Notes: generated by a model from the letters alone, not told the origin. Positions 1-9,387 are shown, numbered from the stretch's first letter. The stretch is 21,370 nucleotides of DNA from Botryllus schlosseri (GCA_000444245.1 ATSW01000419.1:1-21370), one strand, 5' to 3'. Translations and numbers: made by a program.

Positions 1-120
1 GTCAAATTTTTTCGAGTACCTGAATCATTTTGCACAGCCCTATACTCATAACCCTATATAGAGAAGTCCCCAGCGTAGGGACGTAGAATCTCAATGGGCT
101 GTATGTCTGTCTCTTCACAG

Positions 121-222
121 GTCGGCTACAATGAATCGACTGCGATACAGAAATTTGAAAATTTCGGTAAACATTATTTTGCCTTGATACACGGCACCAG
201 CGACGAAAACGTACATTTCCTG
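121..222 (+). CDS. Gene A, penultimate exon: S9B dipeptidyl peptidase, catalytic Asp
   Basis: This exon encodes 34 residues of the alpha/beta-hydrolase domain of a DPP4-like serine exopeptidase, an enzyme family that removes N-terminal dipeptides. It ends with the motif HGTSDENVHF, matching HGTADDNVHF of human DPP4. The first Asp (codon 202-204) is the charge-relay Asp, and the Asn two residues on is also conserved. The start is set by a strong acceptor (ctcttcacag, ending at 120) and the end by the donor gtaaga at 223; both junctions are phase 0. Upstream exons, including the catalytic Ser, lie left of the window. DPP4, FAP, DPP8/9 or DPP6 type cannot be told from this piece. Confidence 0.93.
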
Positions 223-374
223 GTAAGAGCATTCTAGCTTAGAATACAGTAGCTCGTCCATAGCCAGAGAGAGATCATTAACATATAATATTTTTATGTT
301 GCCGAAAAGAATTTAAATTTCCATGCTCACATTTACAGAAATAAGTTTCACGAAGTGATCGGATGTGATCCAAT

Positions 375-1249
375 TAGTCAGCGTTGCTACTCAAGTAGAA
401 GTAGGAGAAATGCCGCAAATTTCTACTCAATGATAAGTAGAAGTAGCTATTTTCAAGCATTTCAGAAGTACTTCAAGTGGACGTAGACCATGGAAGGTCT
501 GAAATGCCCTCAAGTAGTTTTTGAAAGTAGATTGTTCACAACGAGGCACAATTTTATAGTCAGTCGGAGATAGCTTCTTTCCAAATTACAAATATCATCT
601 TCGCGACTAGCCAAACTGACTGATCACACTACAAATACGAAAATACGACTTAGGAAACCATATTCGGTTACCATGACACAGGGTCTGGTTGTTATGACAA
701 TTCCACTCATGAAACGGAATAAAATACATCCCAAACTACTGTCCACATCTCAACGTCGAAAAGTGTAAAAATTCAGTCGTTTCACGTAACAAACTCTTAA
801 GTAGAAATGGAGGTAGTATAACAAACATAACCACTAGATTAAAAGATGCAAATATAGTAGGGTTACCATATTTTGGAAATCTGAAAAGAGAACACTTTTT
901 CAAAATTTTCGGATTTGCAACAACGGGGGAAAATCCTGAAAAAAATGGCAAATTTTTCGCACTTCGTGGTCGGTTGACTAGAAAAAGTTCAACTTTCCGG
1001 CCCAGCTCCCGAAATAGCCGCCAGAGCGTTACTACAGTGCTGACTTATTGTATCTCAGTCAGATCTTGCCCTATATTTAACCAACATTCTCAACAAAGAG
1101 GACATTTGGGCGTCCTCCGAGGATACTTCCAAAAAAGTCAAAAAAGAGGACAAATCCTCTTAAAAGAGGACGTATGGTAACCCTAAAATATAGCAAAACG
1201 TTCTTGAATACTTCAAAAAGTAGAAGTAATTCCTTACTGACCAACTCTG
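375..1249. repeat. Degenerate CAAGTA/AAGTAC-rich transposon remnant, interrupted
   Basis: Both edges carry repeated actcaagtagaagtag / tacttcaaaaagtagaagt words. Read from outside, the right edge (about 1202-1249) gives cagagttggtcagtaagg, similar to the element end at 13450 (cagaggtggtcactgacg). The left edge at about 375 is only loosely alike and no clean target duplication is visible. The simplest reading is one old DNA transposon later split by the MITE at 858-1185. Two separate fragments are the alternative. Confidence 0.4.
858..1185. mobile_element. hAT-type MITE with perfect 8-bp target duplication
   Basis: The 328-bp element has ends tagggttaccata and tatggtaacccta. It is flanked by identical 8-bp direct repeats aaatatag at 850-857 and 1186-1193, the duplication length of hAT transposases. 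Its right third has several gaggac words on the + strand (cctctttt when reversed), a subterminal pattern common in hAT elements. It has no transposase reading frame and so is non-autonomous. The interior at about 970-1015 (ggttgactagaaaaagttca followed by actttccgg) is shared with the element at 12688-13022. Confidence 0.88.
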
Positions 1250-1310
1250 GAAAAGATATTGTAAAAATCGAAACGAATTCCTGAGAACCGTGCGTTTTTT
1301 TCTTCAACAG

Positions 1311-1469
1311 AACAGCGCAAGATTATCGAAGGCCTTGATCGAAGCAGACGTTGATTTCAGCGCATATTTTGCTGCCGACGAGACGCACAGCTTCAACCGA
1401 TACCCGAACGGATACGCGCATCACTACAAGCTCCTGACCAATCACCTCAAGAGGTGTTTCAACCTCTGA
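1311..1469 (+). CDS. Gene A, last exon: catalytic His and C terminus of S9B peptidase
   Basis: This exon encodes 52 residues and a TGA stop at 1467-1469. It starts NSARLSKALIEADVDFSAYF, matching QSAQISKALVDVGVDFQAMW of human DPP4. The catalytic His is in DETHSF (codon 1386-1388; DEDHGI in DPP4), and the end is HLKRCFNL, close to HFIKQCFSLP. The acceptor is phase 0, continuing the frame of 121-222 directly (VHFL then NSARL). With Asp and His both present, the hydrolase end looks intact. DPP6/DPP10-type pseudoenzymes lose the Ser rather than these residues, so activity cannot be settled from this piece. Confidence 0.94.
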   Translation, partial: NSARLSKALIEADVDFSAYFAADETHSFNRYPNGYAHHYKLLTNHLKRCFNL

Positions 1470-1742
1470 AGAGAGTTGTGACTATTCTCCAACAACATCC
1501 GTACAGGATATGGGCGAAAATCTTTCGATTTGAATATACGCTCCATAATTGACAAATATTACCGATATACATGACCAGACCAGTAACAATTACTTTAGAA
1601 ATACAATAGATGGTAGTACAGCTAATACTTTCAACGATCTATTGAACGCGCCAAGGACTGCGTTAGATATATAGAACCAGATACGTAAGATGAATCCAAG
1701 CATTGTTACAGTCTTGGACAACTAAATAAGTTTCAGGTTTTC

Positions 1743-2150
1743 CAAATTAGATCAGCATTATAGATACACATTTTTTTCAAAATTAGACTAATAGAATTAG
1801 GATTAGAGCAACCCATTTGTTCTCAAGTTGGAATATAATTTGAACTACTGACTTTGCGAAAACTTGGACTTTGAATCAAGTTCAGTCCATAGCAAATCAT
1901 AGTTCATTCGTAAGAGCATGGGAATAGCAAATGGCTGTACGACGTACAGTAAGCTTGGCTCGTTTCGCACCATTCAGTTCTCCTGTATCATTTACAGGAA
2001 ACGAACAATTAGATTAGAGAATATGTGCATATGGAACGGATAGAAGCATTTACAAATTATAATAAAATTAGAATTAGAGCAAAAAACATTTCACAAATTA
2101 GATTACAATTAGATTACAGGCATTACACTCTAATTAGATAACTAGAATTA
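1743..2150. repeat. AT-rich region with clustered aattaga/ggattaga words
   Basis: The words aaattagat, aattagac, aattaggattagagc, caattagattaga, aaattagattac and taattagat cluster at both edges of this stretch. The arrangement resembles the subterminal word repeats of hAT-like MITEs, as in the tcctaatcc clusters at 11363-11836. I could not define inverted ends or a target duplication, so assignment to a transposon is inference. Confidence 0.35.
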
Positions 2151-2918
2151 TCTACCGTAGTTGTCCAAGTCTGCCATGTTACGTTTCGACACCAGTCAGC
2201 AATGGTAGACAAAGATGACGCGAATGCCGTTCTCAATCTGAAATTAATTACACAAGCAGGTTATAATTCGGCTCGAGTATATGGCAGTTCTGTTCTTACA
2301 ACAGCAATGAAATCATTCGCAAATGAGAGGATCAATCACCGTACCTCGCTGTCATTCCGTGAGAAAACGGTGGTTCAACTGAAACCGGTGTACAGGTGTG
2401 CAACAGCACACTCTACACCACAACCCTGTTGGCGAGAGTTACTATATACTCTATCATTTTGCGAGTTCTTATGTAGATGAAGCATTCTAGCTACCAATGG
2501 ACTTATTCAATCGTGTGAGCTTAAAATGTTATGGACGAAATCGAAATGATATGATGCATAGCGATTTATTTATGAATCTGAGTCCGGTGTCGTATACATT
2601 GTGATAATGAAAGGTTCTCATACAGGCTTGCGGGCTCCACGACCATGTTGTTGTGACAGGTATCGGGAGAGAGGGAGAGGAGGAGGATAGACTCTTCCCG
2701 ATCTCAAAAATTTCGGAAGGAACGAACTCTATTGTTATATTGGCAGTCTTTCTGTGGAAACCACATGAGCAGCATTACGCTATGCAGAATAATGAAAGTT
2801 GAAGGTTTCATGTAGAACGGTCCGTTACCTTCCGAGCAGAATTATATAGCGAATGAACAATCAGGCTCAAAATCCACGAGTCGCGTTAGCTACCGACATT
2901 TTCCATGTAAACTGGGCG

Positions 2919-2927
2919 TATATATTA
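2919..2927 (+). promoter_or_regulatory. Possible TATA box upstream of gene B first exon 1a
   Basis: The word tatatatta lies about 105 bp before the first in-frame ATG (3024) and about 200 bp before the ATG at 3117. It is the only clear TATA-like word in the near upstream DNA. In this AT-rich region it could occur by chance. Confidence 0.25.
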
Positions 2928-3023
2928 ATCGGTTCGACGCTTCGTCGGCGATCATCAAAAGTCCAAGCTACTCTCTCAACTAACGCATAACGTAACAACA
3001 TATGTACCAATCACCGTACCTTT

Positions 3024-3225
3024 ATGTGTTATGATTACGAGCGCAGAAAGATGCGGGATTCTAACTTAAACGCATCTCATTTCGCTGCTTTGCACAGCAC
3101 ACGCTGGAGAATTACCATGAACACCAGAGGATTCTTAGTGACGTCATTAATTGCAATTGCATCGGTTGTGTTGATGGTAAATTCCGGCAACCAGAAGGAC
3201 AGCGCAGAACGCAAGATTGCTTACG
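3024..3225 (+). CDS. Gene B candidate first exon 1a: type II membrane anchor
   Basis: An open frame from ATG 3024 has further in-frame ATGs at 3051 and 3117 and ends at donor gtaaga (3226), phase 1. After the third Met the product reads MNTRGFLVTSLIAIASVVLM, one hydrophobic span, then a charged stalk ending AERKIAY. This is the type II signal-anchor layout of DPP4-family peptidases. Starting at 3117 gives a 6-residue-scale cytoplasmic tail as in DPP4, which I prefer. Starting at 3024 adds 31 residues. The phase-1 end joins in frame to exon 2 at 11871, giving AYAKDTKIY. The downstream intron would be 8.6 kb. It could instead be the start of a separate or broken paralogue. Confidence 0.6.
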
Positions 3226-3346
3226 GTAAGAATCTAATTATATTTTGATAAAGATCTTTTCAATGGATAGCGATATCAATCTACAATTACTATCCATAAC
3301 CTGAAGAGAGAGATCCTCGTCTAACATATTAAAATGTTCATTTAAC

Positions 3347-3826
3347 GCGGAGGTGGGGAACCTTTTTGCTATTCACGGCCACATTTCGATTATTTTTGTA
3401 GCATATGGCCGCATTCCAGTGCATAATCCGTAATGAACTAACTGGGCGTCAAATACCCATTCAAACTATCCATGTCTATTTTCGGAGAACTCCAGACTAA
3501 TCTACTTTCTCATATCAGCTCACCATACACACCGAAATCGCGAGTGGCCTTGTTTTGAATAATCACTGGAAAACGTTATGGTCGCGCCAAGCGCGAAATT
3601 TTTTCAGATTCACAAATGAATTTCGTGACAATCAGCCTATGTGATCAGATTCACTGGTGGAGTTGATGGAGATATAGTGTCTTCGGAAATTTAGGGCAAG
3701 TTGCACATGATGATGCATCTTTGGGTGGACCAATTGTTATTAGTCACTTTGTTGCATGCTATTATTTCTTGACCTCCCATCAGCATTGTCGGTATCCTAT
3801 AGCGAAAATATATTGGATTCGCATAA
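3347..3826 (-). mobile_element. Truncated hAT copy, same family as 16786-17866, opposite orientation
   Basis: The left end (cggaggtggggaaccttttt) matches the reversed right end of the element at 16786-17866. Similarity continues through actaactgggcg, the region around caccgaaatcg, and a well-conserved block (gatgatgcatctttgggtgg followed by accaattgttatta). It continues to gacctcccatcagcattgtc and then stops; the other end is missing. The copy is non-coding and has diverged noticeably. Confidence 0.8.
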
Positions 3827-3829
3827 ACC

Positions 3830-3945
3830 AGTGGTTCCCAACCTTATAGGTTGCCGGAACGCCATCTCAAACTTCAGAGTGCGGATGGAGCAACATGAAA
3901 CCAATCGAGTATATATGCCACTTATACCGAAAAATTAAAGGTAAC
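3830..3945 (+). repeat. One-ended hAT fragment (cagtggttcccaacc)
   Basis: The stretch begins cagtggttcccaaccttata, a typical hAT terminus of the CAGTGGTTCTCAACC type. It abuts the broken edge of the copy at 3347-3826. No matching opposite end lies nearby, so this is a fragment whose insertion may have cut off the older copy. Confidence 0.45.
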
Positions 3946-4076
3946 TAGCCTACCTCTGCTCTGACCATCCAGCTAATTAAAAAGCTTGCCTATATTGCAC
4001 ATGGACTTCTATAGACTCTATATAGGTTAGTATAGCATTGCTACAAGGAAATTGTCGAGTACTATTATGTCGTGAT

Positions 4077-4285
4077 CAATGTTCCCTCTAATTTTTCAAA
4101 AGTCTGCGCAAACACGCCAACTCACTGCGCAGACCCTTAGACAACAGTGCGCAACCAGGCCCCCCATAGGGTGATAAACCAAACTTCTGGGGGGCTACGG
4201 CCCCCAGACCCCCTTCGGCTGTGCGCTTTTTTCCGCCACTTCTCATCTTCGTTGCTGACCAGTGGGTGTGTCGCATGTCGCATTA
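4077..4285 (+). repeat. Repeat fragment starting caatgttccctctaa
   Basis: The stretch begins caatgttccctctaattttt and is rich in gcgca/gtgcgc words, with a GC-rich middle (ggggggctacggcccccaga). Its composition differs sharply from the flanks. The beginning resembles dispersed DNA-transposon ends in other animals. That resemblance is from memory, and no opposite end was found. Confidence 0.4.
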
Positions 4286-4896
4286 TAATTCATGATTGAA
4301 TCGGTATATTGCTATCAAATTTATGCTCTCTCTGCTCACGTAATCAGATTTACCGGTAGCGCTGATCAAGTGAGGAGTGCTGGAAAAGGTAGGACCCCTA
4401 AATAATAATTAAACATGTTCGGGCGTACCCGTTGGTATAATGACTTCGGTTCCGGATGCTATTTCGCGACCTCCATGCTGTCCACATTTGACCATCCGAC
4501 AATCCGTTTGCTATTTTGGCTTCTCGACATATTTTGCTGAGCAGATCAAATCTCATCTAATTTTATAGTTTTGTCTTCCGTTTTCACATGCTCCGACAAC
4601 CATTCCATTCTATTCTAAACGAATCGCACTTCTTTGTTAATTTGGCTTGGTCAGTGGATGAGAAACTACCCATTCATTTTGCCATTAATAAAAGCGGTCA
4701 GTATAAACAGTGCTAAGCGGAATTAGCGAGTATTCACTCAACTTTGACCACATAGGCAAGCAGCTAGCCAAAACACTTGTAGCGACACAAATGGGCGCCT
4801 CGCCTGTAACCGCAAGTACTATAGACGGCGCATCGTGATTCTGTGCGACCATCTGTGACGTCACAATGAGTCCGTGTACATGGTGACATACTATAG

Positions 4897-4985
4897 CAGT
4901 GGTCGGGAACCTTTTTGGGCCGAAGAGCCATATTAACCCAATATTTTCAAATTTAAATCCCAAAGAGCCATAAATGTCAATCAAT
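4897..4985 (+). repeat. One-ended hAT fragment (cagtggtcgggaacc)
   Basis: The sequence cagtggtcgggaaccttttt is followed by two agagcca words, a familiar hAT terminal layout. No partner end was seen before the next fragment at 5031. Confidence 0.5.
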
Positions 4986-5030
4986 TATTACGTCACAATT
5001 AAAATTTCGTGACGTAGGCTATTCACTAAT

Positions 5031-5110
5031 ACTGAGGTCTCAAACACGCGGCCCGACAGAGCATTTTGTGCGGCCCGCGGTGACATTTCAGATTTTTAAT
5101 AATTTGAAAA
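5031..5110 (+). repeat. One-ended hAT fragment (ctgaggtctcaaacacgcgg)
   Basis: The terminus ctgaggtctcaaacacgcgg is followed by two cggcccg words. It resembles the CAGGGGTCTCAAACTCGCGGCCCG class of hAT ends. Its opposite end is not visible. Confidence 0.5.
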
Positions 5111-5650
5111 TATTTCAGTGTCACATACATCTTTTCAGGTTATAAAGTCAAAATCTCCTCTTAAATTGCCCCGAAATCCTGAAACTATTCATCAAACTTC
5201 AGCATCACGTCAATTGCAAACGCTACCATGCTGTGGTAGATTCACTATTTCGCCACATTTCCAATTCATGATGACAAAACCTGACCCTTAGACGATTCGT
5301 GACTGAAATTTGTGAGTTGGACTTGGACGCGACCTTTCTTAGAATTACTCAGACTCGGGCTAACTCGATGGCAAAATGAAAATGACTCGAGTGGACTCGG
5401 AGTGACTCGGAATGCCGTGAATTTGTTAGAACCATGGACGCAACAAACTAATCGAGTATCAGGGGAATAGTAATAGATCAGTAGGTCGCAGCTTGTTATT
5501 TCGCTAACTAAGTAACTAGTTATGGCAACCATTGGCAACCAATGATGATGATGATGATCTGTCAGTTATATCTTTGGTCGATAAACCATGTTATTAAGGC
5601 CACTTACAGGTACCGAGTACCGTAGTGGTACGCTCCAACGATGTAACAAC

Positions 5651-5775
5651 TAGGGATGGTGTGAACGCGAGGTTCACGTTCGCGTTCTGTGTGTGAACCT
5701 CGGGAATTTAGAGGTTCGCGTTCACAACAGAACCTTGGTAGGTTCTACACTGTGAACCTTTTTCATATATTACAA
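5651..5775. repeat. Subterminal repeat block with alternating gaggttc and gaacct words
   Basis: Starting tagggatggtgtgaacgcga, the block repeats gaggttc, ttcgcgttc and gtgaacct in both orientations over about 120 bp. Such direct and inverted words near a tagggatgg-type start suggest the subterminal region of a hAT transposon. No far end was identified. Confidence 0.4.
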
Positions 5776-5887
5776 TTTTCACTTCATAATGACATCCTTG
5801 GTTCGAATTTATTGCATTTCAACTGCGGGCCACTCTATGAATGACGCCGGCAGCATAAAAAACCAACTCAAAACGTCGAGCATGCAC

Positions 5888-6166
5888 NTTGACNATCTCA
5901 AAGATTTTACTTGCTTTGTTACAAAAANTTTGCTCGAAATATCCAANTTTCNGTTTGTGAATATTTNGTGACTCTCTGCTGTGAGCTTGACCCGCAATCA
6001 CACAACATCACGAGCGACATACATAACATGTAGAGAGCGAATGATGCTTATTNAACCANTCAATGAGATTGATATCGTTTTTTGATGTAACAAATCTAGC
6101 TAGCGNACGGGGTCNATNTTCACTTCATATGTTTACTGTATCATTAAAACCAAANCCGTGCGATTN
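5888..6166. other. Stretch with 13 scattered single unknown bases
   Basis: Isolated N bases occur at 5888, 5894, 5928, 5947, 5952, 5967, 6053, 6059, 6106, 6115, 6118, 6155 and 6166, and nowhere else in the window. Isolated Ns point to unresolved consensus calls (low depth or polymorphism) rather than a scaffold gap. No feature was called here. Confidence 0.95.
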
Positions 6167-6970
6167 AGGTGTTGGCTACAGCTGTATAACTTGGGGTATA
6201 GCCTAATATCGGTAGCAAGTGTGAAATCATGTTTTACACTCTGCCCAATATCAATGTAGCAATACTCACAATATACAACACCCTTACAGTGTGGCAGTAT
6301 CCAGTATCATTACTTTTTCTTATCTAGTTGAACGTTTCATTATTTCCTAAGATTATCTGAACGAAGAGCTCGCAAAATTGTGAAGGAGCTCAACCTTGAT
6401 CAGAGACATGTGTGATATCAGGTATAGCGAATAAAATGATTATATAGTGAATGTGCGGTGAGATATATATGTACATTTCGACCACATGAATATAGAATAC
6501 AGGTAGTCGTAGTTAAAGGTGGAATGGATCAAGCGATTGCCTAAAAATTGTGCGGATGTAATTGAAGACGCCACTCAGCACCCATGGCATCGCATCAGCA
6601 TTTTAGGCCCCCATAGTATTCACCTGGTCGCAGACAATCAACAACAGAGAACGAGAAGTAACTCAAAAGTGACATTTCTTTGAAATTCTAATTGACTACC
6701 ACCGATGACTTCGTATAGAATGCATAGGAAAATATATAATTTAGGTCACGTGAACGTTGTTCATACATACTGCTGGCATTATGGTTACTTAGTAAACTCG
6801 CCATTGTATGCAGAGCAAGCACCCTATAGTCAAGACGCTGGCGTGCATCCGATGAGCCATTGATAAATAATTTGCTCGGATATGGTATTCGTTACGGAAT
6901 AGCACAAGTGCTTTTAGATACAGGCAAGGTAGATTTACTATCTGCTTTTTGGTTGTTACAGAAATAGAAA

Positions 6971-7094
6971 ATGTCTCGATTTCGAGTCTGGGCAGTGCTT
7001 TCGGTTGCTCTTCTAGTATGTCTGCTATGCGGTGCTGTATGGAAATTTCAAGATCGACGCACTATTCGTAAAGAGGAGAGATCAAGACAGGAAT
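6971..7094 (+). CDS. Gene B candidate first exon 1b: second type II membrane anchor
   Basis: The ATG at 6971 opens a 41-codon exon ending at donor gtgagt (7095), phase 1. The product starts MSRFRVWAVLSVALLVCLLC, a short basic tail and one hydrophobic span, then a very charged stalk ending KEERSRQE. It joins in frame to exon 2 at 11871, giving RQESKDTKIY, close to ADSRKTYTL after the anchor of human DPP4. An acceptor-like tract (gctttttggttgttacag) ends at 6961, only 9 nt before the ATG. The 5' end is therefore probably made by splicing. Exon 1a at 3117 has the same phase and design, so alternative starts are likely. Confidence 0.7.
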
Positions 7095-7210
7095 GTGAGT
7101 GACCTCCCAGAAGCAATTTTTCCTAGTTCATATTTCGAGGACTTTCCCCAGCCTAAATCTATCTAAAACACGTACCCGGTAGTTTTGATGTGTTGGAAAC
7201 GTGCCCTGTC

Positions 7211-7236
7211 TCATCATCATCATCATCATCATCATT
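7211..7236. repeat. (tca)n microsatellite, the LINE 3' tail
   Basis: Eight to nine tca units appear on the + strand, or (atg)n read on the LINE strand. The run sits where the LINE 3' end is expected, about 230 bp after its stop codon. CR1/L2-type LINEs often end in short-unit repeats rather than poly(A). Confidence 0.85.
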
Positions 7237-8325
7237 GGTTTATTATCAATTTTATCAGTTCAATACACCACATAAAATGCGATACAATGAAAAGAAAGGA
7301 AGATGTCGAAGCGACTAGGAGTTGTCTATGGAATCGGACACCCACCTTGGCCTACCTAGGCGATATAAAGAGGAGGCATGCACACTGAATGAAAGTAAAG
7401 AAGATAGTATAGAAAATGGAAGCGGCAAGAAATAGGGTGACATGTCATGGGAAGCGAGATCGATAGGTCAGTCGTGGTCCGGTAATCTTGAGGATGAACT
7501 GTATTTATTTAGTAGTAATTGCTTGTATTTCGACTTGAATGTGGACATGCTCGTCGACTGCCGGATGGCCGCCGGGATACTGTTCCACACATCAGGTCCG
7601 GCATATTTGATGGAGCGACGATCTTTTCGGTCGATCATATGACATTTGGACGACGTGGACGCGCGTGTGTTGTAGGCTACTTGTGCGCTTCCGATTCAGA
7701 GGTAAAGAAGTCATTGAAGTATTCGGGGCAACGACCGTAGTGAAACTGATACATAAACTTGGAGATTTCTAGTTTACGCATATCTTCTATGTTTAGGACG
7801 CCGAATCTCTTCAGCAGCGACTTATTGGATGGGCAGCCAGGCCCCTTTGGGGCCCTAGCTATGATTCGGAGTACTTTATGCTGTAGTTTCTGCAGTGGCT
7901 TGAGTGCAGTTTTACTGGCAGCCCCCCAACAGAGGATGCCATAATGTAACTTCGATTGGATTAAGGATTTAAAGAGTATAAGAAGAACCAATGCTGGCAT
8001 GAAGCGCCCAAGGCTGTAAAACAGGCCGCACTTCGGTGATAATTTAGTTTCCAGGGACTGAATATGACTCTTCCAGGACATGTTCGAGTCCAGTAAAACC
8101 CCGAGATATTTGGCATTATCTGTGTTGCAAACGGGCTGACCAGCAATATTAACGGTTAGGTTATTTTTTGAATTTACTGTCAGCAATTGGGTTTTCGAGG
8201 CGTTTATGCAAAGGTTGTTCTGATGGGCCGTCCACTCATGGACTTTAGGCATTTGATCACCAGTCAGGGCATCCAGCCCTCCCGTCGAAGGTGTGACTGC
8301 ATCCACGTCACTTTCAGACGATTAG
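7211..8325 (-). mobile_element. 5'-truncated LINE (non-LTR retrotransposon), CR1/Jockey-like
   Basis: The minus strand holds the last part of a reverse transcriptase: an open frame at 8321-7677, then a one-base frame shift after the residues SEAHK. The C terminus continues in another frame to a TGA at 7468-7470. Recognisable pieces are KVHEWTAHQNNLCINASKTQ, AKYLGVLLDSNMSWKSHI, LHYGILCWGAA and LQKLQHKVLRII. After the shift comes IKYAGPDVWNSIP, the usual end of CR1/Jockey-type enzymes. The YADD catalytic block is missing through 5' truncation, which is typical of LINE insertion. The 3' tail is an (atg)n run at 7211-7236. No target duplication was found. Confidence 0.85.
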
Positions 8326-8424
8326 GCCATGCGGTATATGGGAATTTGGTGGCGAAACATTTGCTCATGTCAAAATGATGAATCATAAACCATTGACGCT
8401 AATCCTCCAATTTACAGGTTACAT

Positions 8425-9387
8425 CAAGGGCGGCAAACCCGTGGCCCGCGAGGTAATTTTTGAAATGAGCAATATTATCAAAAATTGATTGCCCAGATTG
8501 TAAACCTGCAAGGCCAACCAAAATTTGATTAGTCGGGCCGCAACACTCGAGATGTAACGAGTAAAATATCAGTAACAACGCATTGGCAGATCCATTGGCC
8601 ACTCACATTTTTCGGTAGATCTTTGTACATTACAATAAAGCAGAATATTCTGTGGTAGATTTAGCTATAGTAAAAATTTTCTTCCCGCTTCCCGCAATAT
8701 GTTGTCAATCGATTACTTGCTTTTAATAATGTTGCCCCCTCCTGAAAATGAAAGAACGCCTGATGTACCAGATTGAGTCTAACTATATTCGCAATTAGGA
8801 GAGAAAGTGTCGTCCAACATGTGACCTTGAGTTTGCGGTCGCAGAAAGAACGTCGACGATGAATCTATAGAAATTAAACATGGAACGGCAACGACCGATT
8901 ATGCAGCTTCATTCCGCTTCGCCGAGGCTGGAGTGGAGAATTGTTTAGCTTAAGCGACTGTAGGATTTCTGGCAATCCAAAAGCTATCTTCCCGAGCGCA
9001 TAAATTATTGAATCTAGCTTTTGGATTGCCAGAAATCCTACAGTCGCTTACGCAAAGCAATTCTCCACTCCAGCCTCGGCGAAGCGGAACGAGGCTGCAA
9101 AATCGGTCGTTGCCATTCCATGTTAATTTCTTTAATGAAACCTAGGCACAAAATGATTGGTGCAGCATGTTGGCCGAAGCTTTTGATACCGATATGTCCG
9201 GACACCGAATAGTCCAGTCCTTGCAAACTGAGCCCAGCGATACACAGCAGACCCGCAATATTCTCAAGTAACAATATTATTGACCTGACCTATAAACTCC
9301 GAAAAATTCTTGCGCTTGTCGCGACTAGCGGCCCGCGCAATTGTTCGTCAATTGAATGTGCCCCTTTGGTCGAAAAGGTTGCCCAGT
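8425..9387 (-). mobile_element. Old hAT copy, sibling of 18058-18710, split by a palindrome
   Basis: Read left to right, this copy follows the reverse complement of the element at 18058-18710 end to end. It begins caagggcggcaaacccgtgg (sibling cagggatgggcaacccgcgg). Shared blocks follow: gcaaggccaaccaaaa, aaaatatcag, ccccctcctgaaaatgaaa, cttgcaaactgagcccagcg and finally gtcgaaaaggttgccc. The order is collinear except for the insertion at 8869-9131. No target duplication survives. The copy is non-coding. Confidence 0.85.
8869..9131. repeat. Large palindrome: 117-bp arms around a 30-bp loop
   Basis: The left arm (8869-8985) and the reversed right arm (9016-9131) agree over about 117 positions with roughly eight substitutions and one single-base indel, about 93% identity. 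The arms begin agaaatta and meet near ccaaaagct. The spacer is 8986-9015. The sibling hAT copy lacks the sequence, so it is an insertion. The flanking word atgaa occurs just before the left arm and just after the right, a possible 5-bp target duplication. It is non-coding and looks like a foldback element or a MITE with very long inverted repeats. Confidence 0.85.

Larger units (their letters stand above)
223..1310 (+). other. Gene A last intron (1088 bp), filled with transposon remains
   Basis: The intron runs from donor gtaaga to acceptor ttcttcaacag. It carries degraded CAAGTA-rich transposon-like sequence at about 375-560 and 1194-1249, and a complete hAT MITE at 858-1185. The intron separates the exons for the catalytic Asp and His. 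I see no coding sequence in it. Confidence 0.85.
1470..3023. other. Intergenic region between gene A and gene B
   Basis: This is the 3' flank of gene A and 5' flank of gene B. The first canonical poly(A) hexamer on the + strand is aataaa at 2061-2066, almost 600 bp past the stop and inside AT-rich repeat sequence, so the true 3' end is uncertain. The region holds that repeat (about 1743-2150), an unrecognised open frame at 2202-2480 and a TATA-like site near 2919. Confidence 0.5.
3226..6961 (+). other. Non-coding DNA between exons 1a and 1b, with repeat fragments
   Basis: No further S9B exon was found here, so exon 1a has no nearby gene body of its own. The stretch holds a hAT copy (3347-3826), several one-ended hAT fragments (3830, 4077, 4897, 5031, 5651), a short gat microsatellite near 5546, and scattered single unknown bases at 5888-6166. 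Nothing was recognised from about 6200 to 6950. Confidence 0.6.

Noticed and set aside
2202-2480. 92-residue open frame between gene A and gene B
   Set aside because: No known domain; the DKDD start looks slightly like a calcium loop but the rest does not. Treated as chance.
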